A DNA stretch of 64,000 bases from Cerrena zonata (taxonomy: Eukaryota; Basidiomycota; Agaricomycetes; Polyporales; Cerrenaceae). The position numbers and the translations under genes are program-made. Numbering within the stretch: position 1 is the stretch's first letter; every line of letters begins with the position of its first letter. The notes below the pieces were generated by a model. The model made no database searches. It had not been told where the DNA came from and saw only the letters and a list, made by a program, of their open reading frames with translations. The DNA lies in NCBI GenBank assembly GCA_038087015.1, contig JASBNA010000038.1:124001-188000 (forward strand). Direction: 5' to 3'. This document shows, in pieces, positions 45,144 through 57,900 of this stretch.

Positions 45144-47358
45144 ATGTCCAAGAGACGGGTAGCATACTACTATGATCGTATGTGATTCAGAGTATTCTAT
45201 TGTGCTTGAGGCTTCTTAATTTGACCCGAATGATATCTACAGCCGATGTTGGATGCTACTCATATGGTCCTGCTCATCCAATGAAGCCCCATAGGATGAA
45301 AATGACGCATGAGCTCGTATCAGCGTACAACATGTTGGACAAGATGACAATTACTGTGAGTACATTTGGTTTAACCTTACCTCTTATCCCAGTAGACTAT
45401 ATTTAAGATTCTTTACAATAGAGGGCCAAACGTGCAACAGCAGAACAGATGACGCGGTTTCACACTGATGAATACGTCGATTTTCTGGCAAGGATTGCAC
45501 CAGAGTTATCAAACGAGGTCCAGTATCACGGTACGTGTCATTTAAACAGCATACATTTCTCGTACTCATTGGTACAGGCTCTTACCCCATGATCCTCCAT
45601 GACGACAACCCTGCTTGGGAGGGACTATTCGAATTCTGTTCATTGAGTGCTGGCGGTTCAATAGGTGGGTTTTATGACCCTTCAAACGACCCTTCGTAGT
45701 TCGATAACACAACTGTTTAACAGAGGCGGCCCAGCGGATAGCAAGTGGTTCGACTGATATTGCCATAAATTGGGCAGGTGGCTTACATCACGCAAAGAAG
45801 CGCGAAGCCTCTGGGTTCTGCTACGTCAATGACATTGTCTTAGGAATCCTCGAACTACTGCGCGTTTTCCCTCGGGTCTTATATATCGATATTGACTGCC
45901 ATCACGGAGATGGTGTTGAAGAAGCGTTTTATACAACCAATCGTGTCATGACATGTTCGTTCCATAAATTCGGCGAATACTTCCCCGGGACAGGTACTCA
46001 AGAGGATAGAGGTAGAGGTGAAGGGAAGGGATACGCCTTGAATGTACCATTCAAAGATGGTCTCGGAGACGAAGCCTTCAAAAGTGTATTTGAGCCAGTA
46101 AGCTGTGCAACAATATGACCATTGTGATGTGTTAACGTACCGATGTGTCTAGGTTATCCGACGCGTCATAGAAGTCTTCCAGCCCTCCGCCATCGTCCTT
46201 CAATGTGGTGCCGATTCGGTTGCCGGGGATAAACTGGGATGTTTCAACGTTACAATGCAGGGACACGCCAACTGTGTTCAATTCGTTCGCGCGTTCAACA
46301 TACCTATGATGATGCTTGGAGGTGGAGGCTATACAGTGAAGAACGTGGCTAGAACATGGACTTACGAAACTGCGTGTGCCTTGGGCATCGAAAAGGAAAT
46401 TGACCCTGTTCTTCCGTGGAATGAGTACTTTGAATGGTTCGGGCCGAGATACAGGTTGGAAGTCTTGCCAAGCAACTCGGACGATTTGAATGTGAAGGAT
46501 GGAAGTCTGGCCAGGGTCAGGTAATTATCTTGCTTTTCAGGGATTGGTAATTGATTGACCATGGTATTAGGGAAATTGCACTAAGGCACTTACAAGAACT
46601 CAGTGATTTTGCGCCTTCTGTAGCAATGCAAGACGTCCCCAATGAAGCCTTAGGAAAGCATCTTGGGTACTCCAGCCATGAGATGAAGGGCCATGATCGG
46701 CTTGACGAACAAGTCGCTCGTATGTCGAACAGAACTTAGTGCTCTGTAGAATTCGAACTTACTGTCATTTTTAGAACATACTCGGTTTGTCTACGGCCTC
46801 AACGACTCAGCAACCTCTTCCGAGGATGACGAGTCCGAATATGACACTGACGCATCCGAATATTCTCAATCTCGTTCTCGTTCTCGGCACATCAACAAGT
46901 CGACGCGATCGAAACGTGCTTCTCGGAAACCTCCACACTCATCCTCATTCTCGAACCAAAACTCGCATTCGGCAATGACCCGAGGGAAGAAACGAATGAG
47001 TATTATCACTAACCAATGGGTCGATGCTTTGGCGTATGAGTTCGGTTTGGGGTTGGGTCTGGCTATGCCATCCAATACGCTTCCGAATGGTGGTCCAGCC
47101 TCGGGCTCCGCCGAAAAGAAAACGAAGAGGAAGTTCTTTGAGAGCGCAGCTCGATGGGACGAAGGATCTGGCCAAGTATTTGTGGAAAGTGCCAATGTTA
47201 GGTTAGTACGACGAAAGCTAGAGGTCAACAGTCTGAGGAAATATAGACACAGCGTTGAAATGTTGGTGAATGGGAAGACACATGAAGGGGAAGTAGATGA
47301 TGGGAGTATATTGGGAGACGATGAAGGTGATATGGATCTTGAGGAAGATGACAGGTAA
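45144..47358 (+). CDS. Class I histone deacetylase (RPD3/HOS2 family)
   Basis: Zn-dependent lysine deacetylase acting in nuclear co-repressor complexes. Exons 45144-45177, 45243-45355, 45422-45530, 45578-45664, 45724-46097, 46153-46520, 46571-46719 and 46775-47358 give 605 residues in frame. The catalytic pocket is intact: [19 protein letters not shown] (tandem His), [12 protein letters not shown] (zinc Asp and His), [30 protein letters not shown] (second zinc Asp) and [14 protein letters not shown] with the transition-state Tyr. The catalytic domain is about 400 residues; beyond it are a Ser/Arg/acidic stretch and a tail ending in an acidic cluster (DMDLEEDDR). The [18 protein letters not shown] segment is unlike textbook RPD3 or HOS2, so the sub-branch is unclear. 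A terminal exon beyond 47358 cannot be excluded. Confidence 0.93.
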
Positions 47359-48024
47359 CTCGTCGGAGGGTTTCATACCTATTCTTTTTCTGCTTTGTCG
47401 ATTGCTGCTCTCTTGGTTGTTGTATCTATAGTGTATTGTACTGTATCTCTATTAAACTACCCTCTGGCTCATGAGGTTGACTGTGAGAAGTATGCTTCAC
47501 GATATTTGACGATATTGAAAGCTAAATCAAAGTCAAGCCTTTTTTGTCAAATTGGGTCAGCGATCTCGCGTCTTCTCGGTTTCTGCGCTTGACCAACCAC
47601 TTCTCCAGATGTCATGCTCTCGTGTCCGTTGTATCTCGGCTTCAGCTTGCTTACGGACTAGGAGTCGAGTAACAAGCTAGACGAGCCCCTGATAGCCGAA
47701 GACTCCTATTTCAGTTTATCTTATTCCCCACTCATCAGGGTCTTCATAATCGTGCCATGGACAGGCCCCGTTCTTCTCTAGCCTTGATAACAAGACAATT
47801 ACCTTTATCTTACTGCGGAGAATATGGCATTCCGCCGGCCATGCGATAACGTCCTCGATAACAGTTCGTAAGGGTCCGACGGAGGTGCTATCTTATAAGC
47901 GCTACAGATATGGACCCGCTTCTCTCACCTTTTCCCTAAGGTCCTCTTCCCTTTGTCCCTCGTGCTATTCTGGTCATCAAGAAGCACTTGTATCAAGTCA
48001 CCAGAACGTGTATCTACTGAAGAC
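47359..48024. other. Intergenic region, HDAC to NCS2 permease
   Basis: About 0.67 kb, presumably the HDAC 3' end and the permease promoter. No gene recognised; an in-frame upstream ATG of the permease at 47953 exists but gives an atypical N-terminus. Confidence 0.45.
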
Positions 48025-50343
48025 ATGTCTTCAAACGGGTCAATTACCAAAGAACAGCCGGAGCCTATATCTGCCCCTTCTACTCATCTTGAGTCACGGC
48101 ATGACGCCCACGGTTCTCCCCTGCGTACACGAGTATCGAAACTTCGCCGGAAGGTGACGACACGACACGGCTGGTTTGGGGACTACAATTATGCATGGTT
48201 ATGCACTCCAACACTTCCGTTCCACTTTGGGAAATCGAAACCAAGACGTCGCATGCCACCGTTCTATGCTTTGGACTCGGAGTTGCCATTATTACTGGCC
48301 ATGACATGTGGCTTGCAGCATGCTCTGGCGATGTTGGCTGGTCTTATTACCCCACCTATAATTTTTGCAAGTGCATTGAGCTTAGATGCGGAGACTAGCT
48401 CGTATATGATTTCAGCATCTCTAATTGGATGTGGTATGTGCCTTTCCGCCGTGTCTAAGGTTGTAAATTAACGTGGCCATTTGTAGGCATTCTGAGTTTG
48501 GTACAGATGTCGAGAATAAGAATATGGAGAGACTATTATCTCGGTACCGGACTCATTACTGTTGTCGGAACGAGTTTTGCTACACTAAGCACTGCAAACG
48601 CGGTATGTCAGTTTGACTTTCAGCTCTCAGCTTATTGAACATACGATTAGATCTTTAATGCCATGTACGCTGATGGAACATGTCCTATGATCACTACTGC
48701 AGACGGTACGGTTACTCGGGGTGCTTGTCCAGATGCCTATGGAAAAGTCCTGGGTGAGTACGCCATTCCCTAATGGTGTTATATTGCTTCGGTGCACTAA
48801 AGCAAACTCCACTTAGGCACATCTCTGATCTGTTCATTCCTTGAAATATTCATGTCGTTCATTCCTTCTCGCAAGTTGCAGAAGATCTTCCCCCACTCGT
48901 GACCGGAACCGTAATCCTCATGATTGGAGCTTCTCTTATTGGAGCATCTGGAATCCCAAACTGGGGCGGCGGATCGAATAGTTGTTCAAGTCGACCGGAG
49001 ACTGGCTTGTTTGCACTATGCCCGACTATTAATGCACCACGGCCATTACCGTTAGTCTATCTCAATATCTACATGGCGAAGTCTGGTACTGATCCGAATT
49101 GAACAGATGGGGGTCCCCGGAATTTATTGGCCTTGGCTTCCTTTCATTCATCTCTATCCTCCTCACTGAGCTCTTTGGTTCTCCGTTCTTAAAGAATGTA
49201 TCTATCATCGTTGGTCTTGCCGTGGGCTGCATAGTCGCCGGAGCTACAGGTTATATCGATGGTAGTTCTATCAAGAGTGCACCAGCCATTACCTTCTTGT
49301 GGGTGAAAACATTCAAGATCGGTGTTTACCCACAAGCAATCTTGCCTATGCTTGCTGTATACAGTGAGTGTGACATGTCCTTGATAACTTCACCGAATTC
49401 CGAATTTATCGCCTTTCTGCCTAGTTTCATTGGCCATGGAAGCCATCGGGGATATCACCGCCTCCGCTGAAGTGTCTCGTGTGGCCGTGGATGGTGAAGA
49501 ATTTGACACAAGAATCCAAGGTGGCGTTCTGGTACGTCATACTTTGCCCTAGTATAAGCGTTTGTTTACCAAAAACCATAGAGTGACGGTATTGGCGGAT
49601 TCTTCTCTGCTCTTTTTACCGTAACACCTCTGTCGATTTTCGCTCAGGTATGTGTTTCAACGGCTTAATTCATCACAATGTGTTGATTGAATTGCTGTCT
49701 AGAATAACGGTGTCATCGCTATAACTCGTTGTGCAAATCGAACAGCTGGAAGATTCTGCTGTGTGTTCCTCATCCTCTTTGGCGTCCTAGGAAAAATTTC
49801 CGGAGTCTTCCTTGCCAGTATGTTATATAATTTTCATCGTGTGCTCCTATTTTTATGCTTATTCCGTCTACGCAGTTCCTAACCCCGTTCTTGGTGGCGT
49901 AACAACTTTCCTGTTCGCGACGGTTGCCGTGTCAGGTCTTCGAGTGTTATCCTATACTTCATTCACGCGTCGGGATCGATTTATCCTGGCCTCCGCATTT
50001 TCATTCGGATTCGCAGATCTTCTTGTCCCAGGTATATTCACCCATCTTTTCGAGAGTTCGAAAGTGGCCTAGAGCAGTGGCTGCTCATGCGGGCTTGCAA
50101 GGATTACTGGACAGTGTCGGAATCGTTCTACAAACACCTTGTAAGTCTCTCTCCTCTCACACATCTGGTGTCTGGAACTAATGTGTATTTATGTTGCCAG
50201 TTTTGATCGCAGGAATCGTCGCTGTAGTACTTAATCTGACGCTGCCTCAGGAGGATGCCAAAGCAGAGGATGATGAGCCTATCACTGATGTTGAGGTTGT
50301 CGATGTCGAAGGGCGTGATCTCACGGAAAGCAAAAAGCAATAG
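48025..50343 (+). CDS. NCS2 xanthine/urate permease (UapA-like) with frame breaks
   Basis: Plasma-membrane purine:H+ symporter family. Exons as read: 48025-48433, 48487-48602, 48651-48753, 48817-49050, 49107-49363, 49425-49531, 49582-49647, 49703-49817, 49876-50031, 50075-50140 and 50201-50343. Family features are clear: an N-terminal RHGWFGDYNYAWLCTPTLP block, ALDSELPLLLAMTCGLQHALAML (QH in TM1), VGTSFATLS, SFIPSRKLQKIFP then VTGTVILMIGASL, the MEAIGDITAS signature in TM8, FAQNNGVIAITRCANR (the NCS2 QNxGxxxxT motif) and a TM12 hydrophobic block. In exon 4 the frame breaks at a run of five C (48890-48894) where six are expected. Near 50032-50074 the model needs a 43-nt intron or a second frameshift to reach GLQGLLDSVGIVLQTP. 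Otherwise about 590 residues, normal for the family. Confidence 0.85.
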
Positions 50344-50789
50344 CTTTGTTGTTGAATGCCCTTGTACCATCACGGCATCTTCTTGTGTATCTTGTGGAGC
50401 TAGAATTACACTAATACTAAATGATTTAACTATTGTATAAATGTACGCTGTGGTGTTCATACTAACGAAAGAATATACTTCAATACGGGGAAATATAGGT
50501 CCTACGCCTTGATTTCTGTCAACCTTAGCTTAGACAGGACTGCAACTAGATTGGGGTCTATTGGGATATGGACTGATATCCCTCTGAGATACATAGTAAA
50601 CGTTGCAAAATACAGTTGTGACAGATCTAGAAGGCACGATTTCACTTGGAAACCGAGTAAATGTTGGCCATCTCGTATTTGGTCTTATTTGGCTACAGCT
50701 TCAATATACTTTCTCTTTTAGTCCCTATGTAGCAATGACACAGTCGTGGTTCTCTTCCTGCACTGAACATCAACCTGAAGGGCTCCGCC
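50344..50789. other. Intergenic region, permease to F-box 1
   Basis: This 446-bp gap holds the permease 3' end and the F-box 1 promoter. No other gene is visible. Confidence 0.45.
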
Positions 50790-52092
50790 ATGCTTTCTCT
50801 TCTTCCAGCAGAACTTTGTGATCGAATAATTGACTTCGTACATGACAAACGTAGTCTTTCGAACTGCTCCCTTGTTGCCAAGTCCTGGGTCGCCGCAGCC
50901 AGATATCATCTATTCTCCTCTCCCCGGATCTTTTGTGGCAGGGACTTCGATCAAACACATGCACGATATTTAAATTCAGCTCCCGAAGGTGCCCTTCTTT
51001 GTGCCAAACATCTGTCTATCATTGGGGTCCGCCATCAGACACACCGGTATTCTCGCGAGACCACAATTCTCTGCTCAACAATCATGGATATCATACAAAC
51101 ATTCCCAAACGTGGAATCCATTGTTTTAACCGATCTTCAGATCGTTTCTACTTCGATGGGAGACCATGATATACCTATCCGTCAACCTCTAAGGTCTCTT
51201 CGCTCGTTGGTATTGGATCGAATCAGCTATGCATATGCTCCCTCTACGATCACAAAGGAAAAGCGCCTTTTTGCGACTCTTTTCCAATCATTCCACAGCA
51301 TTGAAGTGTTTCATATCGTTGAAAACACCTTCCGTCCATTTGGAGGGGACTATGGTACACCAGTCTCTATTCCAATAAATTCACTGCGCCTGCGAGGATT
51401 GAGCAGTGGCGGCTCGACTGCACTCGTACGATTTCGAGCGTCACGACCTCTGCTCGCTTTCTCCTTTGATCCTCCCACTCAATCCGAGTTTTCCACCCTA
51501 AGCCATCCACATGCGGTAGACATATTCGAACATTTGCGGACGCTTGAGCTTTGCATAGATCGATGCATCGGCAAATATCTCATGCTCAATGCGACAGCGT
51601 CTCATGGTATGTTATCGAATACATCTTATGCTCATCTCACTCAGGAAACTGAAATCATTCTTGACCTTTACAGTACCAGCTGCTGAGTGGTCCTTATCCT
51701 TCGCTGCTTTTCCTGCAGTCAACCATCTTATCATCAATGCGTTTCCAAAGTTCGGATCGTATGGAGACGCGTTTATCGTGGCCATCATTGACATCTTATC
51801 CGTCATTGTAAGATCGGCACATGAGCCGGGGAATTTGGGCATTCTACGCGCCCTTACTTTAAAACTCCCTACCTTCCGTCCCCCGGTCTCAGAAGAACGA
51901 TGGTCAGAGCTAGGCAAGACACTATGTCTCCTGAAAGAGACCAGGCATCTTTGTGACATGCGAATCCAAATCAAATCAGACGTACTCAAGAGGTCATTTG
52001 AAGCACCACAGCGCGAACTCATGGAAGTGCGGTTGCGGCCTTTGTTTCTCGATGGAACACTCAAATACGAAACTCATCGTGAATTCTTTTAA
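50790..52092 (+). CDS. F-box-type protein 1
   Basis: Two exons, 50790-51606 and 51674-52092, give 411 residues. The N-terminus LLPAELCDRIIDFVHDKRSLSNCSLVAKSWVA is a compact F-box (about residues 4-40), which in SCF ubiquitin ligases docks on SKP1 and presents substrates. The remainder is a diverged leucine-rich-like region with HLSIIGV, VESIVLTDLQI, LRSLVLDRI and LRTLELCID, as in the large, fast-evolving agaricomycete F-box families. It is the only plus-strand member of a group of three in 5 kb. Substrate unknown. Confidence 0.82.
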
Positions 52093-52322
52093 AGTTGCTG
52101 GGTCATTTCCAATACCTTTATTACTAGAAGCCTGCTTATGAAGGTTCATTGTATTTTCAATAGTTCAATCTATATATCATGTTTGGGTACTTGATTGCAT
52201 TCATGTGGAATGGCATGAAGATATATCATGCCAACCCGTTCCCCACGTTCACGCATCCTCCTCTTCTAAAATTTCTGTTGACTAGATCATGTCTGTCAGC
52301 AGAACGACTTCTCGAAGTGGAT

Positions 52323-53659
52323 TCAACATACCAGGCGTAGGAAATCCTTTCCCATACATAAGCCCTCGAAACCCCTCTTTAGGATTATCGATGCTTCGTC
52401 AAAGATCTCCTCGACTTGTTGAGCATCGTACTGTGTACGCTGTTCGAACCGTTTGAAAACTATTGTGATGTGCTTCAATTGGATCTTTTTATGCTGGCGA
52501 AGGTGACGCAAGGCCGTCCCGAGCCGCTCCCAAGGGGTGTTCTCGAAGTATGATGTTAATGTACTCAGGTGAGCGGAAACTACGAGCTCAAGAGTAAGGT
52601 CGAGTCCTTGCGTGCTGTGCTTGCAGGCATTAGAATGTGCGAGGTCCGTAAGGAGGAGCATTACTGTATGCATGAAAACCTTTGGGAGGCTGGCTTCGAT
52701 CGTATCTGTGCAAATATCACACTGGACGATGAGCGTATCCATCGCAGCACAGTAGTCCCAAATCATAATGGAAAGCCAAAAGTCCGCTGGAACTAATGAA
52801 TATGATTAGAATAAACAAGAGGTGGAAGGAAAAGCGTATTCTACGTACTAATTGCATCGAGCTCCTCGTCATTGTCCATTAGTGAAACACCGTCCAGGTA
52901 GTCAAAGAGGGCATCGTATAGTCGAACCTTGATTTTAGAGATCCATTTTCCCGTATGAGAAAAGAAGGTATCCCAGCCGACCTGTCCCTCGTCACTCGAT
53001 AATGGAAAGGATACAGATAGCAGAGAAGTGAGCCTAGTTGTCTTGTGGTCACACAACACGGTACTTATGAAATGCTCCGTAACATCTGCCTGGATGACTA
53101 GGTTGTATATCTTGGGAAAACGAAGCACATCGACTTGGTTGTGGAACGACGGAATGCACTCGTCAATTTCCGTGGTTGTGATATCCCCGAATAGCGATAG
53201 GATATCGAAAATACCGGTTCCACAGTAGATATATTTCAGAGAGAGATATTCCAATCTATGAAGATATTCCGTTCGAGGAGGATGTGATGTACTTGGCTCC
53301 GCATTCTCGATTTGAACACGATTGAGCGTAAGATGGGTTATCTTGGGGAAAAGACGAAGGAGGATCCGAACAATATCCGTGTTAATATAGTTGATTCTCT
53401 CATCGTAAGCATGGCCAACCATAACCAATCGGTTGACGCAGACGCGAGCGGTCTGTGACATTTGAGTTTGTAGCGCACGAAGCGTGTTGGAGAATGATCG
53501 TGAACCGTCTAACTCGAACGGAGTTAGAGTTATAGAGGAGAATAGGTGAAGTCGAGATCGTGGTCCCCATGCGCTGCGGACTAGTGTACAGGTCCTCAGC
53601 GTTGCCCTGTCTTTGCCTACTTCGTCAATAATGAGATCGAAGATCTCGTTGGGAAACAT
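52323..53659 (-). CDS. F-box-type protein 2
   Basis: Minus-strand exons 52849-53659 and 52323-52792 give 426 residues. MFPNEIFDLIIDEVGKDRAT through LRTCTLVRSAWGPRSRLHLF is the F-box. An earlier in-frame ATG (53710) lies within what looks like a 5' UTR intron (gtatgtg to gattcag), so the start at 53659 is preferred. The body has leucine-rich stretches (ITHLTLNRVQI, LEYLSLKYIY) and resembles F-box 3 in organisation: an F-box exon of 810-875 nt, a single phase-1 intron at a similar place, then a C-terminal exon ending in a long helix (ARG/KRGFEGLCMGKDF type). Convergent with F-box 1. Confidence 0.8.
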
Positions 53660-54048
53660 GGCTTCGAAAATGATCTGAATCATAAACAACAGAGTTTCCA
53701 GACGTCCCAAGGGTCACATACCTGTCAAACTTTGACTACCCCGGCTTGTAGATGTGTTAGCTAGGGGGAAAGGGTGTTAAAGTAGTTCATGTAAGCCGCC
53801 CAAGCACCCAAAGGAACAATGGTCAGTAAGCAACGCCGGGTCAGAATCACCCTTTTTAGCGGACAATGGTCCAAGTATCATCGATGATCACGCAGTAATG
53901 TTGAATGCAAAAAATCACAAGATCTCTTTGGGGACTAATATTACAAGACCTAAATCAGGGCGTCAGGGTCTAACTCCAATAATCGTTGAACTACAATGAC
54001 TCACGAGACGGACCGAAATTATTTCATCAATATACACAAACAATCTCA
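53660..54048. other. Short intergenic region between F-box 2 and 3
   Basis: 389 bp including a likely 5' UTR intron of F-box 2 (about 53670-53721). No gene seen. Confidence 0.4.
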
Positions 54049-55478
54049 TCAACACAACGGGCCCCACATACGGATCTTGGTGGGAGCAACGATAAGGTCA
54101 TCCACAAAATCAAGACCCATTCCCTTGATACCCTTTGCGAGCAAAGCGGACGCCGTCTCCACATCCTTTTCCTCGAATAAATGAAGATGGCCACATAACT
54201 TGATTGTAACATGTCCAAGTTGGATGTCAGGATGCGTGTGTAGCTTACGAAGGTGGGCCTCGAGGTCTTTGAACGGAGCGTACTTGCAATATTCCACCAA
54301 GTTATAGCTACAATCTTCACTCACAGCTCTGAGCTCCAATGTGAGTCGAAGAGGGGTTTTGGTGGATACGCAAGCATTCGTAGATTCAGGAAAGTGTTCG
54401 AGAATGGCTACCAGCATGGGTAGTGCGACCACTGGCATTCGTGATTCGACATGAGAGCCGCAACAAATGTCTGCATAGATGGTCAAGTCCTCAAGAGCTG
54501 GACAAAGATCCCAATCAACCTGATTTCTCCAGAAATCGTCTCCGAATCCCTCTAAGCCTCGCATTGAATACCTCCTTGAGCATAAATATAGAAGGTTCAC
54601 TCACGGAGAAGTCCATCGTCCTCCACGCCGTGCGAATCCAAATGATGAAGGAAGGCGGAGAGAGGGTCGTATATTCCTAGTTCGAGCTTGGGGAGCCACT
54701 CTCCGACCTCGTCCAGAAGTGTTGAAAGATCCAATGTTGTAGGCTCTATGAAAAGACGAAATTGAAGAGATTGTAGAGAAGCGAGTCTGCTGGGCTGGCG
54801 ATCACGGAAAAGGTCGTAGATGAAATCGTCCGAAACTAGATCCTCGGTGACCAGATTGTGAATCTTTGGAAAGTGCGGTATGTCCCCTTTCTTCTCATCC
54901 TTGCTAGGGTATCCCTTGAACGATGCGCTAACGTCATCGATATGGAGATATTTGATCTCGCTGAACAAAGATAAGAACTCGTAGATGTAGGCGTTTTCAT
55001 CGAACCGGTGCAATGAGTGTAACTCTACACAATCCATTACACGTCGCTGACTGAGTTCGGGATTCAAGCGGGCGTAAGTGTTTCCGGGTCCGAGTTCGTA
55101 GACATGCACCTCCAACTGAGCTGCATTAGGAAATGCCCAGAATATTGACCACATGATATTGGCATTGAGCTGAATCGTGTTCGGGGAGTGTCTGCTTAGA
55201 CAGTCGACCTTGATATATTTCACCAAATCTCGCGTAGTGGAAGACAAGTCGTTCTTCATTTTCATTGGTACGTGCGCGATTTGCCAGACGCCATGGCGTT
55301 TGCGCGGTCGGATAACAAGGCGGGTGAATAGATGTGAACGGGCCCTCGGCAACCAACTGGAGTGAACAAGGCTGCAAGTCTTCAATGATTCCACATCGCC
55401 GCTCATACAGTCGATGAACATATCGACGAGTTCGTTTGGGAAGATGCTACTGTCAGAGGGACCTGCTATCTGCGCCAT
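54049..55478 (-). CDS. F-box-type protein 3
   Basis: Minus-strand exons 54605-55478 and 54049-54557 give 460 residues. After a short lead (MAQIAGPSDSS) the F-box IFPNELVDMFIDCMSGDVES and LKTCSLVHSSWLPRARSHLF is clear at about residues 12-50. The body contains leucine-rich elements such as IKYLHIDDVSAS, HNLVTEDLVSDD and LQSLQFRLF. The single intron is phase 1 and joins GLL to RLEGFGDDFWRNQ. The C-terminal exon has LEDLTIYADICC and a helix KDVETASALLAKGIKGMGLD parallel to that in F-box 2, so the two minus-strand genes look like local duplicates that have diverged widely. Function beyond SCF adaptor is unknown. Confidence 0.8.
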
Positions 55479-57900
55479 TGGGATCGGTTCAACGGATTGG
55501 CACGATCTGAAGGTACGTCAGCGCATGAATATATGCCTGTGTGAAGGGACAAACTTATCAGAGAACCGGGGTCGGACGCAGGAATGTTGGGAATGATGTC
55601 GACTTTTAAACAAGTCGAAATAAGGATATACAAGTATAAGCAGGTAGTTCAGAAAACAAGAAGTGAAAGGACAATGAACGGTGTTATATCCGACATCCGT
55701 TTGGTTCGTATCCCAGTGGCACGCAAGGAGGACACGAATTGATGCGAGAGCTGGCAGTGGGATGATACGGCTCAATCGATCAGGTCACGTTCAGTGTTTT
55801 CCTTGCCAACACTGCTGGATACCTTCAAGTCAATACAAAAGTCAAAAAACAAGATAGGATCTCCTAAAGACTCGTACCAAAAAGGCAATACGGGTTCGTT
55901 GGAACGGTGTCGAAATCCCACCATCAGACCCTCGTTCTATAGTCAGAATCTGGGAAATCGGTAAGACAGCCTTGCTGCAGGAGACAACCAAGGATTTCGA
56001 CATCTTCGGAAGTAAGTCCATGATCAAGTTGGAATGCGACACCGGCAACTGTGTCGTGCATCACTGCAGTATAAGTCTCTGAGCCATTCAGAAATAACTG
56101 ACAAGCATTTTATGCCAGGCCGAGTGTACTTGATTAGGTCGCTACGTAGCAAGGTTCAGTCTGACACACCAAAGAGAAACGAATTACAACATGCCTGTAT
56201 TCGGCCAGCTAGGAAGAGGCCGAGTGGCTCATCGATGATCGGACCAGGGGGGCACACACGAGTTGCATTATCTTCCCAGCACCGATAGGTATATGAGTGT
56301 TGTGAAGATATTCAGCACAACGAAGAAACCGAGGACTATAGACAACAATGAACATGCCAGATGAAGCGGCTTGTACTATCCAGTGCCAGTGCGCATGCGA
56401 TTTGAACACAAATATAATAAGCGCTCATGAGGTTCTGACCAACTTCTTCTGACTTCTTACTACTTTTACTATGTATTTTGCTGGTCGTCACGGCTCTTGA
56501 TAGCGTTTACTGTGGCGTTCTAAGTGGAAGAATACTAGACGAGGAGTCTTCGTGACCGCCTCGCATGTGAGTACCCTGCCGTGATGTTTTCCATTGGTAG
56601 TGACGGATCCGCTTCAAGTTGTTGTCACAATATCGTTCAGGTTGTTACGTTGTAATTCTGCACTAATACAGAATGTTATCTACCACCCTCCTACTTATGT
56701 GATCAAGCGACGCTTCTCTGTGGATCATTCTTGGTTTCTCTGCCGATATCTATGTTTTTTTCCTGATTTGTATCAAACAGGTGGTGTAATTTCCTCAAGG
56801 TCAGGTTTGTCCTTCCTGGATTCCCTGACCACGTTTAATTGTTGTTAAACCTCGACGGAAAATCCGCTGCCAATGAAACATCATCAATGGATTATTATGT
56901 TTCGTCTGGTGGGGTCAATCCTCCACTCCTAACCTAAAGCGACGACGTCTATTGCGAGAAAGATTCGTGCTAGATGGTATGCGCTGTCGTCGTTTACAGT
57001 AACGTTACGCCGGCAATATATTTAGCCCATATCACTTCCCCCCCCCCCCTCGTGATAGAGCACGACCAAATGCTCTATCATCTGTTAGCGAAACTGACAT
57101 AATGCCAACATGGCACTAACCCTTGTCATCCTTATAGGTCCTCATCATTCCTATCACCTCGTGTAAAGCCGCTTCGATGATCTGACACACGAATCTATCC
57201 AAAGAATGTTTGTCGACGTCGATGTCATCCTTGCGTTACGATTCACGAATGGGACAGTTGAACTAAGTATCTCAGACGATCTTACAGCTGGAATTTACTG
57301 TCAGAATTCCGACATATCCCCTGATCCGGATATCCTCCGCCAACTTGACCCAGAAACAAGGTTGCATTACCCCGTTGTGGAGAGTGTCTCTTCTTTTTGG
57401 TGGAGTGGATACTACTACCACCGTCTTTACGAGGATACGGTCAAATGAATATGAAAGAGTATCCACGCTACCAATAACACCTTGTTCCAAAGTTATGGGC
57501 ATCCACGCAACACGGAACCGAATTTCTACTCGATCTGGATGTCCTTGATGAATACCTGATCGAAATACAAGGTGGCGTTCGTTCGATACCTTGTGTTAAA
57601 AATGGCCATAGCTGCCCACGATGAAACAAATCAGAAAATATGACCACCCTTGACCAACTCGCTTAGAAAACAAAGCAAACACCAGAATTCGGAACAAAGC
57701 AATGGAACGCGACATCAAACGCTCCACGGACGTGCACAACTAGACCATCTTCTGATGCGGGTCTCGGATAGTTCTTCCGTCGGTTACTCACCAGTGAAGG
57801 CGAACAATAATGAAATGCACATGGCGAGACGTCGTGATGTCATTCAATAACATTTTGTGCTTCGTGCTTTGAGATAGGGAATATAGTATATAACAACATG
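55479..57900. other. 2.4 kb gene-poor region with poly-C and a hairpin
   Basis: Holds a 12-nt C run (57038-57049) directly followed by a perfect 10-bp inverted repeat (57053-57080). The 80-codon frame at 57206-57448 and others (56034-56288, 56594-56848, 57650-57850) show no recognised motifs. A ggccgagtggctc string near 56217 recalls a tRNA A-box, but no B-box or stems follow. Confidence 0.4.
57038..57080. repeat. Poly-C tract plus 10-bp perfect hairpin
   Basis: Twelve C at 57038-57049, then TGATAGAGCA (57053-57062), an 8-nt loop and TGCTCTATCA (57071-57080). Confidence 0.75.

Noticed and set aside
56205..56260. A-box-like GGCCGAGTGGCTC
   Set aside because: No B-box or cloverleaf stems follow.
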